Source: Trebouxia sp. TZW2008
Taxonomy: Eukaryota; Chlorophyta; Trebouxiophyceae; Trebouxiales; Trebouxiaceae
Assembly (NCBI GenBank): GCA_002118135.1
Contig: BDIU01000155.1
Location: 186,001-250,000, forward strand
DNA: 64,000 bases
Direction of reading: 5' to 3'
Both the position numbers and the translations under genes were made by a program. The notes under the pieces were generated by a model. It was given only the letters and a program-made list of their open reading frames with translations. It was not told where the DNA came from and made no database searches. Shown here piece after piece: positions 46,101 through 56,907 of the stretch. Position 1 is the first letter of the stretch. The number at the start of each line of letters is the position of its first letter.

Positions 46101-49100
46101 AGGGCATCTGCCTGCAGACAGATCGCCTGGCTGACCTTCTAGACAGCCCCCTTCCAGAGAGCGCAGCTGGTGAACATCATACTGTATTCAAATCAGCTGT
46201 CTTTCACCTTCAGAAGTGGCTGTTGCATGATCGATTTGTGGCGTATGAGTGTTGCAAGCAGCTTCTGGCTAGCATAGCATACAGTAAACAAACTGCAGTG
46301 ACAAGAAACAGGATTCCTGGAAAATTTGGACAGCAACAACCATCAAGGGCGCATCGACAGCAACAAGAATGGGTTGAAGGAGTCTGGCTCGTCTGCCGAG
46401 CACACTGGCCCCTTGAGGGCCTGCGCTCTTGCTATTGAGCCAAAAAGCCTGCATAAGTGAGAATTAGCTGCTGAATACTATGCTGGCTATGTTACGCCTT
46501 GAGCACAGTCCTGCCCATCATGACACCTATGACCCATGCAAATGGCACAGATATACTTGGCCAATGCAGATCATGCATTGCAGTGAAAGAACTCCTTGTC
46601 ATGTTTCTGCAATCAGCAATGTCTGGTTGTGCATGCAGGAGACCGCATATGGGGTGCTGAGGCCGCCTATTATGGGCAGCATAACGCCTGGCTGTCATAG
46701 CCCTCATAGCCTCCCTGCTTTGCTACTGGCAGCCCTGTCGCAGGAAAAGCTGTCATCACTCCAATAGCAAGTTTTCACTGTGCACGCAGGAGACCACATG
46801 TGGGGTGCTGAGGCCGGCCCCAGGCAGTGCCTGCCTGGCTGTCACAGCCATCACAGCCTCTTTACTCACCACTGGCAGCTCTCTTGCAGAGCAAGCCGCC
46901 ATCACTTCAATCAGCATGTCTTGTTTGTACATGCAGGAGACCACATATGGGGTTCTAAGGCCACCATTGGGTAGTGCCCGCCTGGCTGTCATAGCCCTCG
47001 TAGCGTCCCTGCTCACCACTGGCAGCTCTTTTGCAGAGCGAGCCGTCATTGCTTCAGGTTAGTCTTGCATGCTCCACTTGCCGTCTGGCACAAGCTATTT
47101 GATTATTGCCGTCTGTCTCTCGTGCCTTACATAACTTCCTGAGGTGCCTGATTGGCCATCTGGACCGCTATAGTTTGCTGCTAGGCATAGTATGCTGTTG
47201 TGCAGTTGCTCACTTTTAGCTTTGCAATGTGCATAACAGATCTGACTTGATTCAGTAGTCAGTCACGCTGAGTGCCATGCTGCACACAGACTCATGCAGC
47301 ACCCCTTGCTGCCTGGGCCTATATAGTCAGCTCTTGCAGGACATGAACTTGACAAGCTGCATCCTGCTCTGCATACAAGCTGACGTGTGTTGACTGGTCT
47401 TGTAGATGCTTTGCCCAAGTGTCTGCAGCTAGTGCTACAGCACTCCATCAACGGCACCTTGCATCACGCTGTTCATGACATCATAGGCACCATTCTGGAC
47501 TGTGGACCCCTCAGCCTATCAAATCTCAAGAACAAAAGGTGCACTGCATGGATGGCAGTATGCTGACTGTCATTGTTTGGTCTTGCAGATGCCTTGCCCA
47601 AATGTCTGCAGCTGGTAATACAGTACCCCTTCAACACCACCTTGCATCACTTTGTACACGACATCATCAGCAGTATCCTGGACTGTGGAACCCCTAGCCT
47701 ATCAAAGTTCTAGAACAAAAACAGCCCTGCATGAATGGCAGTATGGTGACTGACATTGACTCTTCTTGCAGATGCACTCCCCAAATGTCTGCAGCTGGTG
47801 ATACAGTACCCCTTCAACAGCACCCTGCATCACCTTGTACACGACATCATCGGCACCATCCTGGACCGTGGACCCCCTTCACTCTTGAGTCATCTGTTCC
47901 AGCACTGCAACTTGCTGCCTTGGCTGCTTGACATTCCAGACTTGGTCCAGCCAGAGACATTGACCACTGATGATGACAGCAAGTAAGCACTGCAAACTTC
48001 GGACTGAATAGCTCCGTGCTCATCCATTTGCCTTAATGTGTTTCTCTGCCTGCTTGCAAGATACTAGGCTGATCTTGACGCATAAGCTGCAGCGTGAGGC
48101 CACTTGGGTCATGCATCACAGCTCTGATGCATGCAAACGCCTTTGTGCAGCCTGTCATCATATAGACAGTGACGGCTTAGCACTCATGCCAATCAGTATC
48201 ACCGTCGTTTCTTACACGCCCTGTCCATCCAAAGCTTGCAGCTTCTTTCATCACATGCTCACAAGGTTTGCTACTGTTCAAATGTCATGCCTGATTGTGC
48301 TGTGCAAGACAAAAAGTTGCATAGTGTTCCGTAAGCACACTGATATCCAAGTCTGTTCGACATTGCTTGAACCTAGACTTGGACCTGTCAAATATGCTGG
48401 TCCAGCTCCAAGTTGTCGCCAGCATTGATCAGAAATGTAGTGCTTTGCATCATGACAGCTTGATCAGCCGCGTCAGACCAAATAATGCATGTTGCACAGG
48501 ACAAAGAGGCCTCCCTTGAGAGCAGGCTACATGGGCCACATGACTCAGATCGCCAACAGGCTGCACAGAGCGCAAGAAATCCGTCAAGAAGTGGCTGAGT
48601 TTGTGCAGGATGACAGCCAGTGGCAGGACTACTGTACCACTCACCTTGCAACCTGCAATGAGGTCTGGTTCCCTAGCAGCCTTGATGTGCTTTGCATCTG
48701 CCGTTGCACAACATTGCTGATTGTGTCAGATGATTCTGCTCATGTGGAAGCTTGTGTGCACTGTGCAGAATGCCCCTGTGATTCTGTCTGCTGGTTGCAC
48801 TGTTGACTTGCAAGCATTGAAGTAAAGGCCTGCTTGTCTGTGAATGACAAGCAGCAGAGCTGGTCAAAGTATACGGTTGCCAATGCAGATTGACATGTCA
48901 GTTGTGCTGAGCTGAAGCATGCTGTGCGTCTGTCAAAGCATTGAAGTTCGCACTTTCTTGCTGCAGTTGCAAGACGTGCACAGATGGTCCTTTGGACGCC
49001 CTGACCCTAAGTTCAGCAAGAACAATGCCAATGAGTCAACAGATGACATTCCCCTCGAAGGTCTGAGCAATGGTCTGAGTATACAGGATAGCAATGGCAG

Positions 49101-51627
49101 TCATGACAGGTGAGCTTTGTGCCATACATGTTTTGTCTCACATCAAAGCATCAGACTTCTCGTGTTGAAAGACATACATTCACCGCTTTTGCTGCTTTTG
49201 TTTGGTTTCCTTCTACCCTTGTACCTTGGCTGCAGGCGCCAATGGAACCCACATGTGCAAGAGCGTTCTCAATTTGCTGCAGTCTCATTTGCTGTGTGAG
49301 TGAGACGCTGTCTCTCATGCAGTGCCCATTGGCGACAGTCTCTCTCATCGCAGTCCCATTTGACTTCTGCACACTGGACTTTCAAAGGTCTGGCAATTCA
49401 TGTGCAGGTACGGTGCATTTGACAATGATGACTACAATGAGGAGGACCACCTTTTGTTCCAGCAGAATCAGGGAGTAGGTGAGCACTTCTGCCTGCCGCT
49501 TATACCCATAGTCTCGTGCTGCCTTGCAGTGCGTCAGCATGCGTCACACTAGTTTGCTGCTCACATCAGGTCACTGGCATCGCTGGCGTTCAACACGCTG
49601 AACAGGGGCAGACTGGTCTTGAGCTTGTTTGAGATGCATGTCTGCAGTTTGTGCTCAAGTGGAGATGCTGTTATGCTGCAAGCTGACAGTGCTCATTGAA
49701 GCCCTGACAACTTAAACCAAAGCTTTGGCCTGGGGTCAAATGGTCAATGCCTTATGTGCCTGGTTGTCGGCATCATACAATTCTGCAGCTTGCCCAGTCT
49801 ATGGGTTTTTCATCTGCTGCAGCAGTCACAACAGCTTGTCGAGCAACAGCTCAATTGCACGCAGGCAGTGTGGAGTTTTCAGACTCAGATGAGGAAGATG
49901 AGAATGCAGTCAGCAGCAGCAATGCTGATGGCGGGGGGTTGTCCTCCTTTGCAGTAGACAGCTGGGAGGACACCTGGGATGACAGTGACACCCCTGTCAC
50001 CCAAGGGGTACTGCCCTGCCACTTTGTATGTTCACAATGTCCTGAACACACTCTTGTTGCAAGTGACATGGATTTTGCACCGATTGACAAGAATGAAATC
50101 ACCACATACTGACAAGAGTTGACACTGTACTGAAACAACGAGGCTGTGCAAGTTGGTTTGCACTCTGTGTAGTCTTGACACGGGCCATCAAGCTTGACAC
50201 GCTTCATGCATTGCAAGCTGATGCTTGTTGTTGCATGCAAAACAAGGAGCGTTGCAGTTCAACATCTGAAAAGACTTTCAGAACGTTGTGGTTGGCAAAT
50301 GCTGCAGCTATGCCTTGCAGCTGCCTTCAGTGGGGGCGCACAGTTGCCATGCCTCATGTGGTTTCTGCCAATCAAATCAATCATGCTGTATGTTACTCTG
50401 CAAGTGAGTCTCTCAGGCTTGGTATGCGTGTTCAGGCAAATGACGGATGGGGCAGGTTAGGCAGCCAGCTATATCAGAATCACTATGACACCCATGAGCA
50501 CTCTGGCTGGAGTGATGATGATGACACAGACCCTGACGGCATACAGCCACATACAGGTAGGGTTTCGTCTTTTTAAGCAATTCTGTGTGCCAGGGTCATC
50601 CTGCCAGGCTGATGTGACAGGCAGCCCTGCCGAGCCTGTCTAGCTGACTATCAACAGTCAATGCAGACAACTGAAGAAAAAGCAAGAACTGCCAAAAACT
50701 GGTACGGCTGTGTATGACAGCAAACATAATCGCACTACGGTGGCATCAAACACTCTGCACTGCAGCGGTGGATCAGAATCAGTGAATATGCGCGGGGCAC
50801 TGCAAACCAAAGGGCACAACAACATTTCACTGCGCCGCAACATGCTGCTCTGCTGGTGCACCACAGATCAGATAAGTGTGGGCTCAATCTTTACAGCATC
50901 AGGCAGGTGCAGGCTTTAAATTTGCATTGCATTACAGTCAGCTTTCTGCTGCATTGATGAAGATCAGCATGACACATCAGGCGACATTGTTGACGACACA
51001 GTTGTACTCAAGGATGAACACAAGCCAGAAGACAGTAATATCTGTTTTATTGTTGCAGATGAGCATGACACATCAGGCGACATTGATGACGACACAGTTG
51101 TACTTGAAGATGAGCATGAGCCAGAAGATAGTGACACAGTCATGGTGGATGCATTAGAGGCACTCAGACTGACAGAGCACATGCCGCACATGAGCAGCCC
51201 AAACATGGCACAGCACAGTGACGAGAACCAGCGGCCTCAAACAGCAAATGGCAGCAGGCCAGACACAGACATCAGCTCAAGTCTTGCCAATGGGAATCAT
51301 GCTCTTGAAGGCAAAGACCCTAGCCCATCAAAAGGCAACAGAAGGAGACACCACAATAGGCTGATGCCTTTAGCGGAAGGTTCCATGTGGGCCATGTTTG
51401 CCAAGAGCAGTCAGCAGGGCGTCAGTGACAGTCAGCATGAAACGCATGAGACAGCTGGGAACAATTCTTTGGTGAAGTCTGGATTGCAGAGTCGATTGGC
51501 AGAAGCAGCAGAGGACGTAAGTGAGCTCAAGCCTGAGGAGGCGCGTGAGGAGACAGACAGCAGTTTCAACAGCTCACAGTATTGGAGCATGCCACTGACC
51601 ATACCCGATGACATTGATGACGCATAG
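43179..51627 (+). CDS. SAPS-domain protein (SIT4/PP6 phosphatase-associated regulatory subunit)
   Basis: Scaffold or regulatory subunit that binds SIT4/PP6-type phosphatases; probably cytosolic or nuclear. Exons: 43179-43286, 43488-43631, 43790-43973, 44420-44585, 45055-45223, 45612-45824, 46937-47057, 47772-47982, 48500-48662, 48967-49109, 49408-49478, 49823-50007, 50436-50556, 51059-51627; 2,568 nt, 855 residues, in frame throughout. The start MFWRVSSLASGSAVEGILD matches the family N-terminus. It is followed by FTLEELLEEDELVQECKALN, KLPFVACEVLCCEID, AGYFARVLASLL, GVLRPPLGSARLAV and GYMGHMTQIANR, the signatures of the alpha-helical SAPS repeat. The C-terminal third is acidic and low-complexity (DDDDTDPD, EDEHEPEDSD). 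Four exon edges are duplicated in the introns, and for exons 46937 and 47772 I chose the last of three copies because only it reads on correctly. The junction at 49823 is the least certain. Confidence 0.9.
45228..45415 (+). repeat. Degenerate tandem repeat in SAPS intron 5
   Basis: About twelve imperfect copies of a 14-16 bp unit related to ctgactgtctcatg, between the donor at 45224 and the exon at 45612. It is intronic and has no conserved frame. Confidence 0.75.
45910..46175 (+). pseudogene. Two ghost copies of the end of SAPS exon 6
   Basis: The real segment (about 45739-45830, coding QHTDRLAALLDIPPERAQL then GTGAGC) recurs at about 45910-46010 with HTDRLAALLDSPPQRAQL and donor GTGAGT, and at about 46081-46175 with QTDRLADLLDSPL and GTGAAC. 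Donor-like sites are retained in all three. Confidence 0.87.
46639..46906 (+). pseudogene. Two ghost copies of SAPS exon 7
   Basis: Copies begin at 46639 and 46790, each after an intact GCAG acceptor, before the real exon at 46937 (spacing 151 and 147 bp). The first has indels (ETAYGVLRPPIMGS then out of frame). The second stays open (ETTCGVLRPAPGSACLAV through LLTTGSSLAEQAAITS) but has lost the donor: CAATCA stands where the real copy has CAGGTTAGT. Confidence 0.88.
47406..47712 (+). pseudogene. Two ghost copies of SAPS exon 8, spaced exactly 183 bp
   Basis: Exon-like copies start at 47406 (after TGTAG) and 47589 (after TTGCAG); the real exon starts at 47772, each step being 183 bp. Both ghosts translate well (DALPKCLQLVLQHSINGTLHH, DALPKCLQLVIQYPFNTTLHH) but run into stops at 47565 and 47712, while the real copy continues to SHLFQHCNLLPWLL. 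Inclusion of either would truncate the protein. Confidence 0.9.
50962..51035 (+). pseudogene. Ghost copy of the start of the last SAPS exon
   Basis: About 74-bp copy of the segment coding DEHDTSGDIDDDTVVLEDEHE, 96 bp upstream of the real one (51059), reading DQHDTSGDIVDDTVVLKDEHK. It is preceded by GAAG rather than TTGCAG. Confidence 0.87.
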
Positions 51628-52142
51628 GAAAAGTGTGATTCTTGGCATTCTTGCTACCTTTGGGGTGAAGCCATTTGTACGCTGATACAAAAAGCTGGGA
51701 GCAAAGCAATGATACATGTTACATGTAGCAATGACTCACGTGCAGTTTGACTCTAATTCTGCCCTACGCATGTTCAGTTGTCGTTGCTGCTAACAGGCCT
51801 GTTGCAGGTGACCTGTAGGCTGGCAGCACATTGTTTGCAAGTTGGCATTGTATAGCAAGCATGCAGAGTTGTCACAATTGTGTACTCTAGCACAGCAGGC
51901 TTGCTGCAGCTTCGCATGGCATATGCAGCTGCCAGTGCTTCTGACAATGTTTGTTATAGCAGTCATTAGCTGCTCAGTTTTGTTGCATGTCTACAGTTAT
52001 GTATCTGTAACCTCGCTGCTTCAGCACAGATGATGCAGTAGTCATTTTGATTGCATGCGCAAGCAAGAGATGCCTAAGTGAACTCAAGGTGTTGGTCTCA
52101 AGCAGACATCGCCACAGCCCATAGCATCTGAGTAAAGCAGCA
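51628..52142 (+). other. Intergenic region between SAPS and DNL genes
   Basis: About 515 bp between two genes on the same strand. It contains a TGTAA motif at 52006-52010, about 380 bp after the SAPS stop, a possible polyadenylation signal. No convincing coding sequence. Confidence 0.5.
52006..52010 (+). terminator. Possible TGTAA polyadenylation signal for the SAPS gene
   Basis: TGTAA is the usual polyadenylation signal in chlorophytes such as Chlamydomonas. This copy sits in the short space before the next gene. Position-based inference only. Confidence 0.35.
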
Positions 52143-53217
52143 ATGCATACCACAGCTTCTGGAAGTCACTTGCCATACCAGCTGGCGTTACTGGGCTGCA
52201 GTTGCCTGCTGATCTTGCAGTCGAGCAAACCAGAAGGGACCATGCAGACGGCTCACACACTTTGCAACTCGCACTTCAGCTGGTCTCCTGCGGTTCCAAG
52301 TCGCAGAGCACAATATTATGGTCACAAAAGCTGTCACTCAGTTTCAAACAGCGATCCAGGCCAAAACGCTGATAGCAGGTCCGCAGCAGCCTTAGGTGCT
52401 GTAGAGCTCCCAGGCGGTGTCCTGTGGTGGAATGACAAACAACACAATGTGTACAAGCACGACGTCGTGCATGGCCAGGATTTTGTGCTGCAAAGACCTC
52501 GATCAGGAGGCCCAGGCTTGGTCCTCTCTCACAGACTGTCCAGTGTGCAAATCGTCGACAAAGCAGAGAGGGCGCGAGTGCATTTAGAGATGTATCGGGC
52601 TTCTCAAAGCAGCACAGGCGTTCAGCTATTCAGAGATGAGGCAGTTGACTTTGATCTGACAGACTATGCGCTCATAGAAGAGTCAAGCATAGACTTGCCT
52701 GAGACTGCTGAGCCAGAGCACTTTCCTCCTACATCATGTCTAGGCATTGTGTTGAGAGATCCTGAAGGCACACAGCAGCAGGTACAGTCTCATTGCTCGT
52801 CTGCGGCATTGTGACACTTGCTGAGGCCAACGTTGCTGTTCCTTTGTAGGCAGCAGAGCAGGTCACCACATCACATTCACGCCGCACCAAAGCGGTGAGC
52901 ATTTGCTGACTTGTAGCTGGTTTCAAGCATGCAGCGTTGAATGCCGTTCGATGGCTATGTCAGCTCAAACATTGTGCTTCATGCAGGTGAGGTACACCTG
53001 CAAAATGTGCGGCACCACAAGCGTGAAGGCTGTCAATCCGCACGCATGGGCCACAGGCACTGTATTTGGTCGCTGTGATGGCTGCCAGGTCATCCACAAA
53101 CTGACTGACAATCTGGAACTGTTTCATGAGCTATCTGGCTCTATTTTAGACACGCCTGCAGACCTGAGCGGCGTCAAAATTCCTGACAGTCTCTCACAGA
53201 AGCCATACATGCCATAG
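52143..53217 (+). CDS. DNL-type (Zim17/HEP-like) zinc-finger protein, probably organellar
   Basis: DNL zinc-finger proteins act as escort chaperones that keep organellar Hsp70 soluble. Exons 52143-52781, 52850-52894 and 52987-53217 give 304 residues. The C-terminal domain has the C4 zinc finger CKMC (Cys about 233/236) and CDGC (about 258/261), with YTCKMCGTTSVKAVNPHAW before and the family signature HKLTDNLELFHEL after. The first about 90 residues are Ser/His/Gln-rich and could be a transit peptide. The middle (GGVLWWNDKQHNVYKHDVVH onward) contains an acidic stretch and matches nothing I recognise, making this longer than typical Zim17. The start is the ATG that opens the frame; an upstream exon cannot be excluded. 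Introns are short (68 and 92 bp). Confidence 0.87.
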
Positions 53218-53966
53218 CCCCGGCACACTGCCTATTCTGGGTCAGATTTGGCATTTTGTACATTGTTTTTGACAAGCCCTGTACATCTACAGCATTGGTA
53301 CATGTGTACTCTGAACAAAGACGGTCGGCTTGTATACAAGTTGTATAGTGTGCGCTGCTGGACCTAATGTGGTCGTGGCGTGTGAAGCTGATATATGTAT
53401 ATACCTGCAATTTTGACACCATAGCAGGAGCTACAGCAGACATTTTCAAATTTCAACTGATTTCCATCTGAACTCTTGTTGCCAGCTTTGTAACATCACT
53501 CTTGTCAGCATCATCCAATATCGGGATAGGATTTGAAGTGCGATAATCCATGCCATTGGCAAGAGCTCGCTAAACTTCTTCAGGTGTGATGCACTTCGGC
53601 CCTTGGTAATTACGACTGCTCAAGCCCAAAGCAGCACAAAGGCAGCGGCTGTGTAGATCAGCGCAACTCCACCGCAAATTATAACAGAGCAATGGCAGGC
53701 GTTTGCAGCTGCTGCAACATCTCAGCTCCTTCTCCTGAAAGACTGACATAGCATAATATCGGTGTAGTCAGAAGGAAATTGGAAAGGAAACGACGGTTCA
53801 CAACTGACACACCATATAGCGTGAAACAAATCAAGCATGGCTGTGAAGCCCAGACTGAATGAGGATCAATCAACGAGCTGTAATGTTCGCCAGTGCAATT
53901 TGTAAGTATTTCATGGGCTGAGAACACTTCACAAAGATTGAGTTCACACTTAAGTTGAGGTTGAAA
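53218..53966. other. Convergent 3' intergenic region (DNL and mARC-like genes)
   Basis: About 750 bp between two convergent stop codons, AT-richer than the coding parts. A TGTAA at 53489-53493 lies 272 bp after the DNL stop. No protein-coding or RNA gene seen. Confidence 0.5.
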
Positions 53967-56064
53967 TTAGGTTGGTTCCCAGAAGTCCACTTCTTGTGGC
54001 GTTGCCTTGATCAAGGAATACATCAGACAAAACAAAACACCTGCAATGGCAACAGCCACTGCAGCACCCTGAAAAGCAGCAATCAGTCCACCCCTGATCA
54101 TATCTGCTTGTGACTCAACTCTGGGCTCTGAAACCAGTTGTTTAGCTGGGGCTTGCATATTGTGTGTAGCTAATTGGGCTTTGCTAGGCTTTGCAACAGG
54201 CTTTGTGCGGTGCCTTAAAACTTGTATATCGTCGTACAATTTGACGACCCCTTGCTGCTTTGGCACAATGTTCCATCCAAAGAAGACTGAAGCCTTAGAC
54301 ATGTCCCAACCCAAGACATCGCTGCTCCTGAAGGACTTGAGGGTTTTCAAAGGTTCATCGCCGACTTCTGCAGTTTCCTGGTCTGTGCAGGTCACCTATG
54401 TCAAGCAATTTGGCATGTCGATCAAATGAGGCATGTTCAGCCTATTCTGAGCTTACAGCCCATCCCTTGATGTACAAAGCACTTGTGCAGCTTGGATCCA
54501 TCTGCAATGCATATAAGGGAGCACGATGGCTGCCTTGCCAAAAGCAGATTGGCCTCAGTTTCAAGCAAACAATGTAACAAGCCGTCAAGTAAGCTATGGA
54601 GTTTGGGAAATGGTTTGCGCCTACCTTACACCGATCACAAGGCTTGACTGCCTCAACAAGCACATATTTTCCAATCTCAAACTCCTCCCAGCCGTCTTCA
54701 GCAGCTGGCTTGCAGTTTGTGACAACAATGTTGGGCCTGAAGCGGTTCATGGCCAAAGGCGCTTGCAACTTGCTGTTCAGCTCTTGCAACAGTCCCTGCA
54801 GCACGCAATGCAGCTTTTGTCTTTGCCATCCATGCAAGATGTCTGCATCAAACACGGAGGCGATAATAGCACGCAGTACTATCTGCCTGGGTAGCCACCA
54901 ATTTGTGGACTTGTTGGTGCTGTTGTTAGATGATAATTTGCAGACTCAAGCCAAGTTGTGGGCTAGCCTGCAAATCACCACCTCACAACAGCACCAACCA
55001 TCCCACATTTGGTGACCACCTCAGGCAGGTAGTGCTGCGTGCCAGCATCGCCTTCATGTTTGGTGCAAATCTCTTGCTGTGCTGCCTGCTTCAAGTCGTC
55101 ACCAGCGTGTTCCGACGCAACTTGCAACATGTGCCTGCAGTCCTTTTATCAAGGTGCATGCAAGAAGAAGTCATACCTCAGAGACAATCAAAGCAGGGTA
55201 GCCATCTGCAAAGGCAACCTCCTGATCAAGAGCCCACTTGGCATCTGTAGGCCGCCGGGAGGGGTCTTCCTCAATCAGTTTGTCTGATTGACCACCTGAG
55301 AGCGGCACCCGCTGTTGTTGGTCGCATGAGCAATAACAGCATGAAGTGTCTCACGCTGCATGCAGGCTTGAATTTTCAGGAACTGATGGTTTGGTACCTG
55401 CATATCTGACCAGCCTAGCTGGCTGCTCAAGGTATTGAGTGAGCCACTCTGCAGCTTCATCTCCTTGGTCATACGCGGGGCCTGCAAACTCCCAGCAACT
55501 TACTTCCCTGAAAGGGCCCGATGCTCCAAGGGGAATCTGCACAGCCAGTGCAGGCAATGAGAGCCTGAACGCATCCTGTCTCTTGTTGCATGTGGGAATG
55601 CAAAGTGCTAAGTAAAGTCAGAGGTCTCAGTCTCTAGCTGCACCTGCAGTTTGTCCATGCCAGGTGCTTCGAGCGTGAGAACAGCCCTCTCAGGTGGATC
55701 CCTGCTAGGTAATGCCACGGCATCCAGTGGCAAGCTGGTTCTGATCAAGGCTAGCCTGCAGCACGCTAAACTGATGTTGAGCTCTTGTTAGGTAATACAG
55801 GCCTGAGCGGGCTGCCAGCATTGCCGTACTTTGGCTGCTGTCGCTGGGTGACAAATCTGCCCCGTTCCTCTTTGACGATCATCCAGTTGCGATCGTAGGC
55901 CAGACCTGCGGGTAGTACTCGAATATGTTGTACATGCCAAGTCTGTGCAATTCATGTCGTTAGAGGGACTTGCCTGTCCGCTCGAACCAAGCAGCGTCCA
56001 CATCTATGCCCTTGCATCCTTTGACAGGATAGATGTGCAGACTGGCGACTCGGGGAGGAGACAT
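53967..56064 (-). CDS. MOSC-domain mARC-like molybdenum protein with C-terminal membrane anchor
   Basis: mARC proteins carry Moco and, with cytochrome b5 and its reductase, reduce N-hydroxylated compounds. Exons on the minus strand: 56064-55974, 55905-55830, 55755-55644, 55536-55398, 55295-55177, 54795-54625, 54395-53967; 378 residues. MSPPRVASLHIYPVKGCKGI and GLAYDRNWMIV-FVTQRQQPK are the MOSC N-terminal beta-barrel. EFAGPAYDQGDEAAEWL, AFADGYPALIVSE, MNRFRPNIVV, EFEIGKYVLVEAVKPCDRCKV and TCTDQETAEVGDEPLKTLKSFR are the MOSC domain with its conserved Cys-rich Moco-site loop. A hydrophobic helix (GAAVAVAIAGVLFCLMYSLI) ends 14 residues before the C-terminus, whereas vertebrate mARC is anchored at the N-terminus. 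The first intron is GC-AG. The start is chosen because MSPPRVASL leads straight into the domain. Confidence 0.9.
55906..55973 (-). other. GC-AG intron 1 of the mARC-like gene
   Basis: On the minus strand the exon ends CGGACAG, the intron begins GCAAGT and ends CCGCAG; the join gives FERTGLAYDRNW. 68 bp, phase 1. Confidence 0.88.
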
Positions 56065-56907
56065 GGCTTAGGCAGAGTGCTTATTGGAATCGTGCTTTTG
56101 GTCAAATGAATCTGCACATTGTTGCACAACATGTTGGCAGTCAGATTGATGAGCACATAATGCCACCAAATTTTCACAATGCTACCTCACTGCGTACACT
56201 GAAACAGGCATGCTGTCAGACATGAGAAAGGGCTTGGTTGATCAGCAAAAGCGGCATGCATGCATTGTCAGCATGTCATCAAAGCGTTTTGTGCATAGCC
56301 CTGCACTGTCCCAGCGTGGCTAGCAGGTCCAGAGCATAGCACAAGAAACAAGCGCATGCACTAGGCTTTGTGCTGCATGCGCAAGGAAATGAGCAACCGG
56401 AACAAATTACAGGCCTGCACAATTCAGAAGTTGGCCCTCTGACTCAGCATGCCTAAGATGCACGTGTACTAGGGCAAAGACACGATGCTTGTCGAACCCT
56501 TTGTAAGCCAGGATCGATGCGAAGCAATTAGGCGAAGCAGACTTGATCTGCCAACCTGTAAACGCCAGACATAGTGAATCCAAGCGACTCTGCGATCTCG
56601 CGCGGGTAATGTCAGCCACCAGCGCTCTTGTGAACCAAGAGGCAGCGCCTGTGCAAGAAGGGTTACCAGGTGAGCTTCTCGCCGCGTGTACATAAACGCG
56701 TTATGCCAGCTACCGGGCGTTTTACAAGCTTCTGCATCAACTGTTCGCCAGCATCAGCAAGCGCAACAAACCTTCAGTATAAGATTATGTGATCTGTTGG
56801 GTAAACTGACCAGGTTTGCTTTGCGCAGAGTCTGATGAGCGCGAAGGGCTGCTAGCCAGATTCTTTCGCCCAAACACGTCTAGAAGTCGGGTTGCAGCGG
56901 CCATCAG
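56065..56907. promoter_or_regulatory. Divergent promoter region between mARC-like and RING-CH genes
   Basis: About 840 bp between the mARC start (minus) and the first recognised coding part of the RING-CH gene (plus). It probably also holds the missing first exon of the latter. A candidate is the ATG at 56609 (MSATSALVNQEAAPVQ) ending at a GTGAGC donor at 56670, but I could not join it in frame to the next exon. Confidence 0.45.

Noticed and set aside
47406..47712. The three SAPS copies as mutually exclusive, equally functional exons
   Set aside because: The first two copies end in stop codons and lack the second half of the exon, so only the third yields a complete SAPS repeat. Use as poison exons remains possible.
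48036..48428. 130-codon open frame in a SAPS intron
   Set aside because: No similarity to SAPS sequence; the exons on both sides join in frame without it.
49151..49407. A possible extra SAPS exon coding a hydrophobic stretch at about 49190-49230
   Set aside because: The flanking exons 48967-49109 and 49408-49478 already join in frame and in family order; the hydrophobic stretch is a T-rich intron.
56407..56693. Minus-strand open frames upstream of the mARC gene
   Set aside because: No motif, and they overlap the region expected to hold promoters and the missing RING-CH exon.
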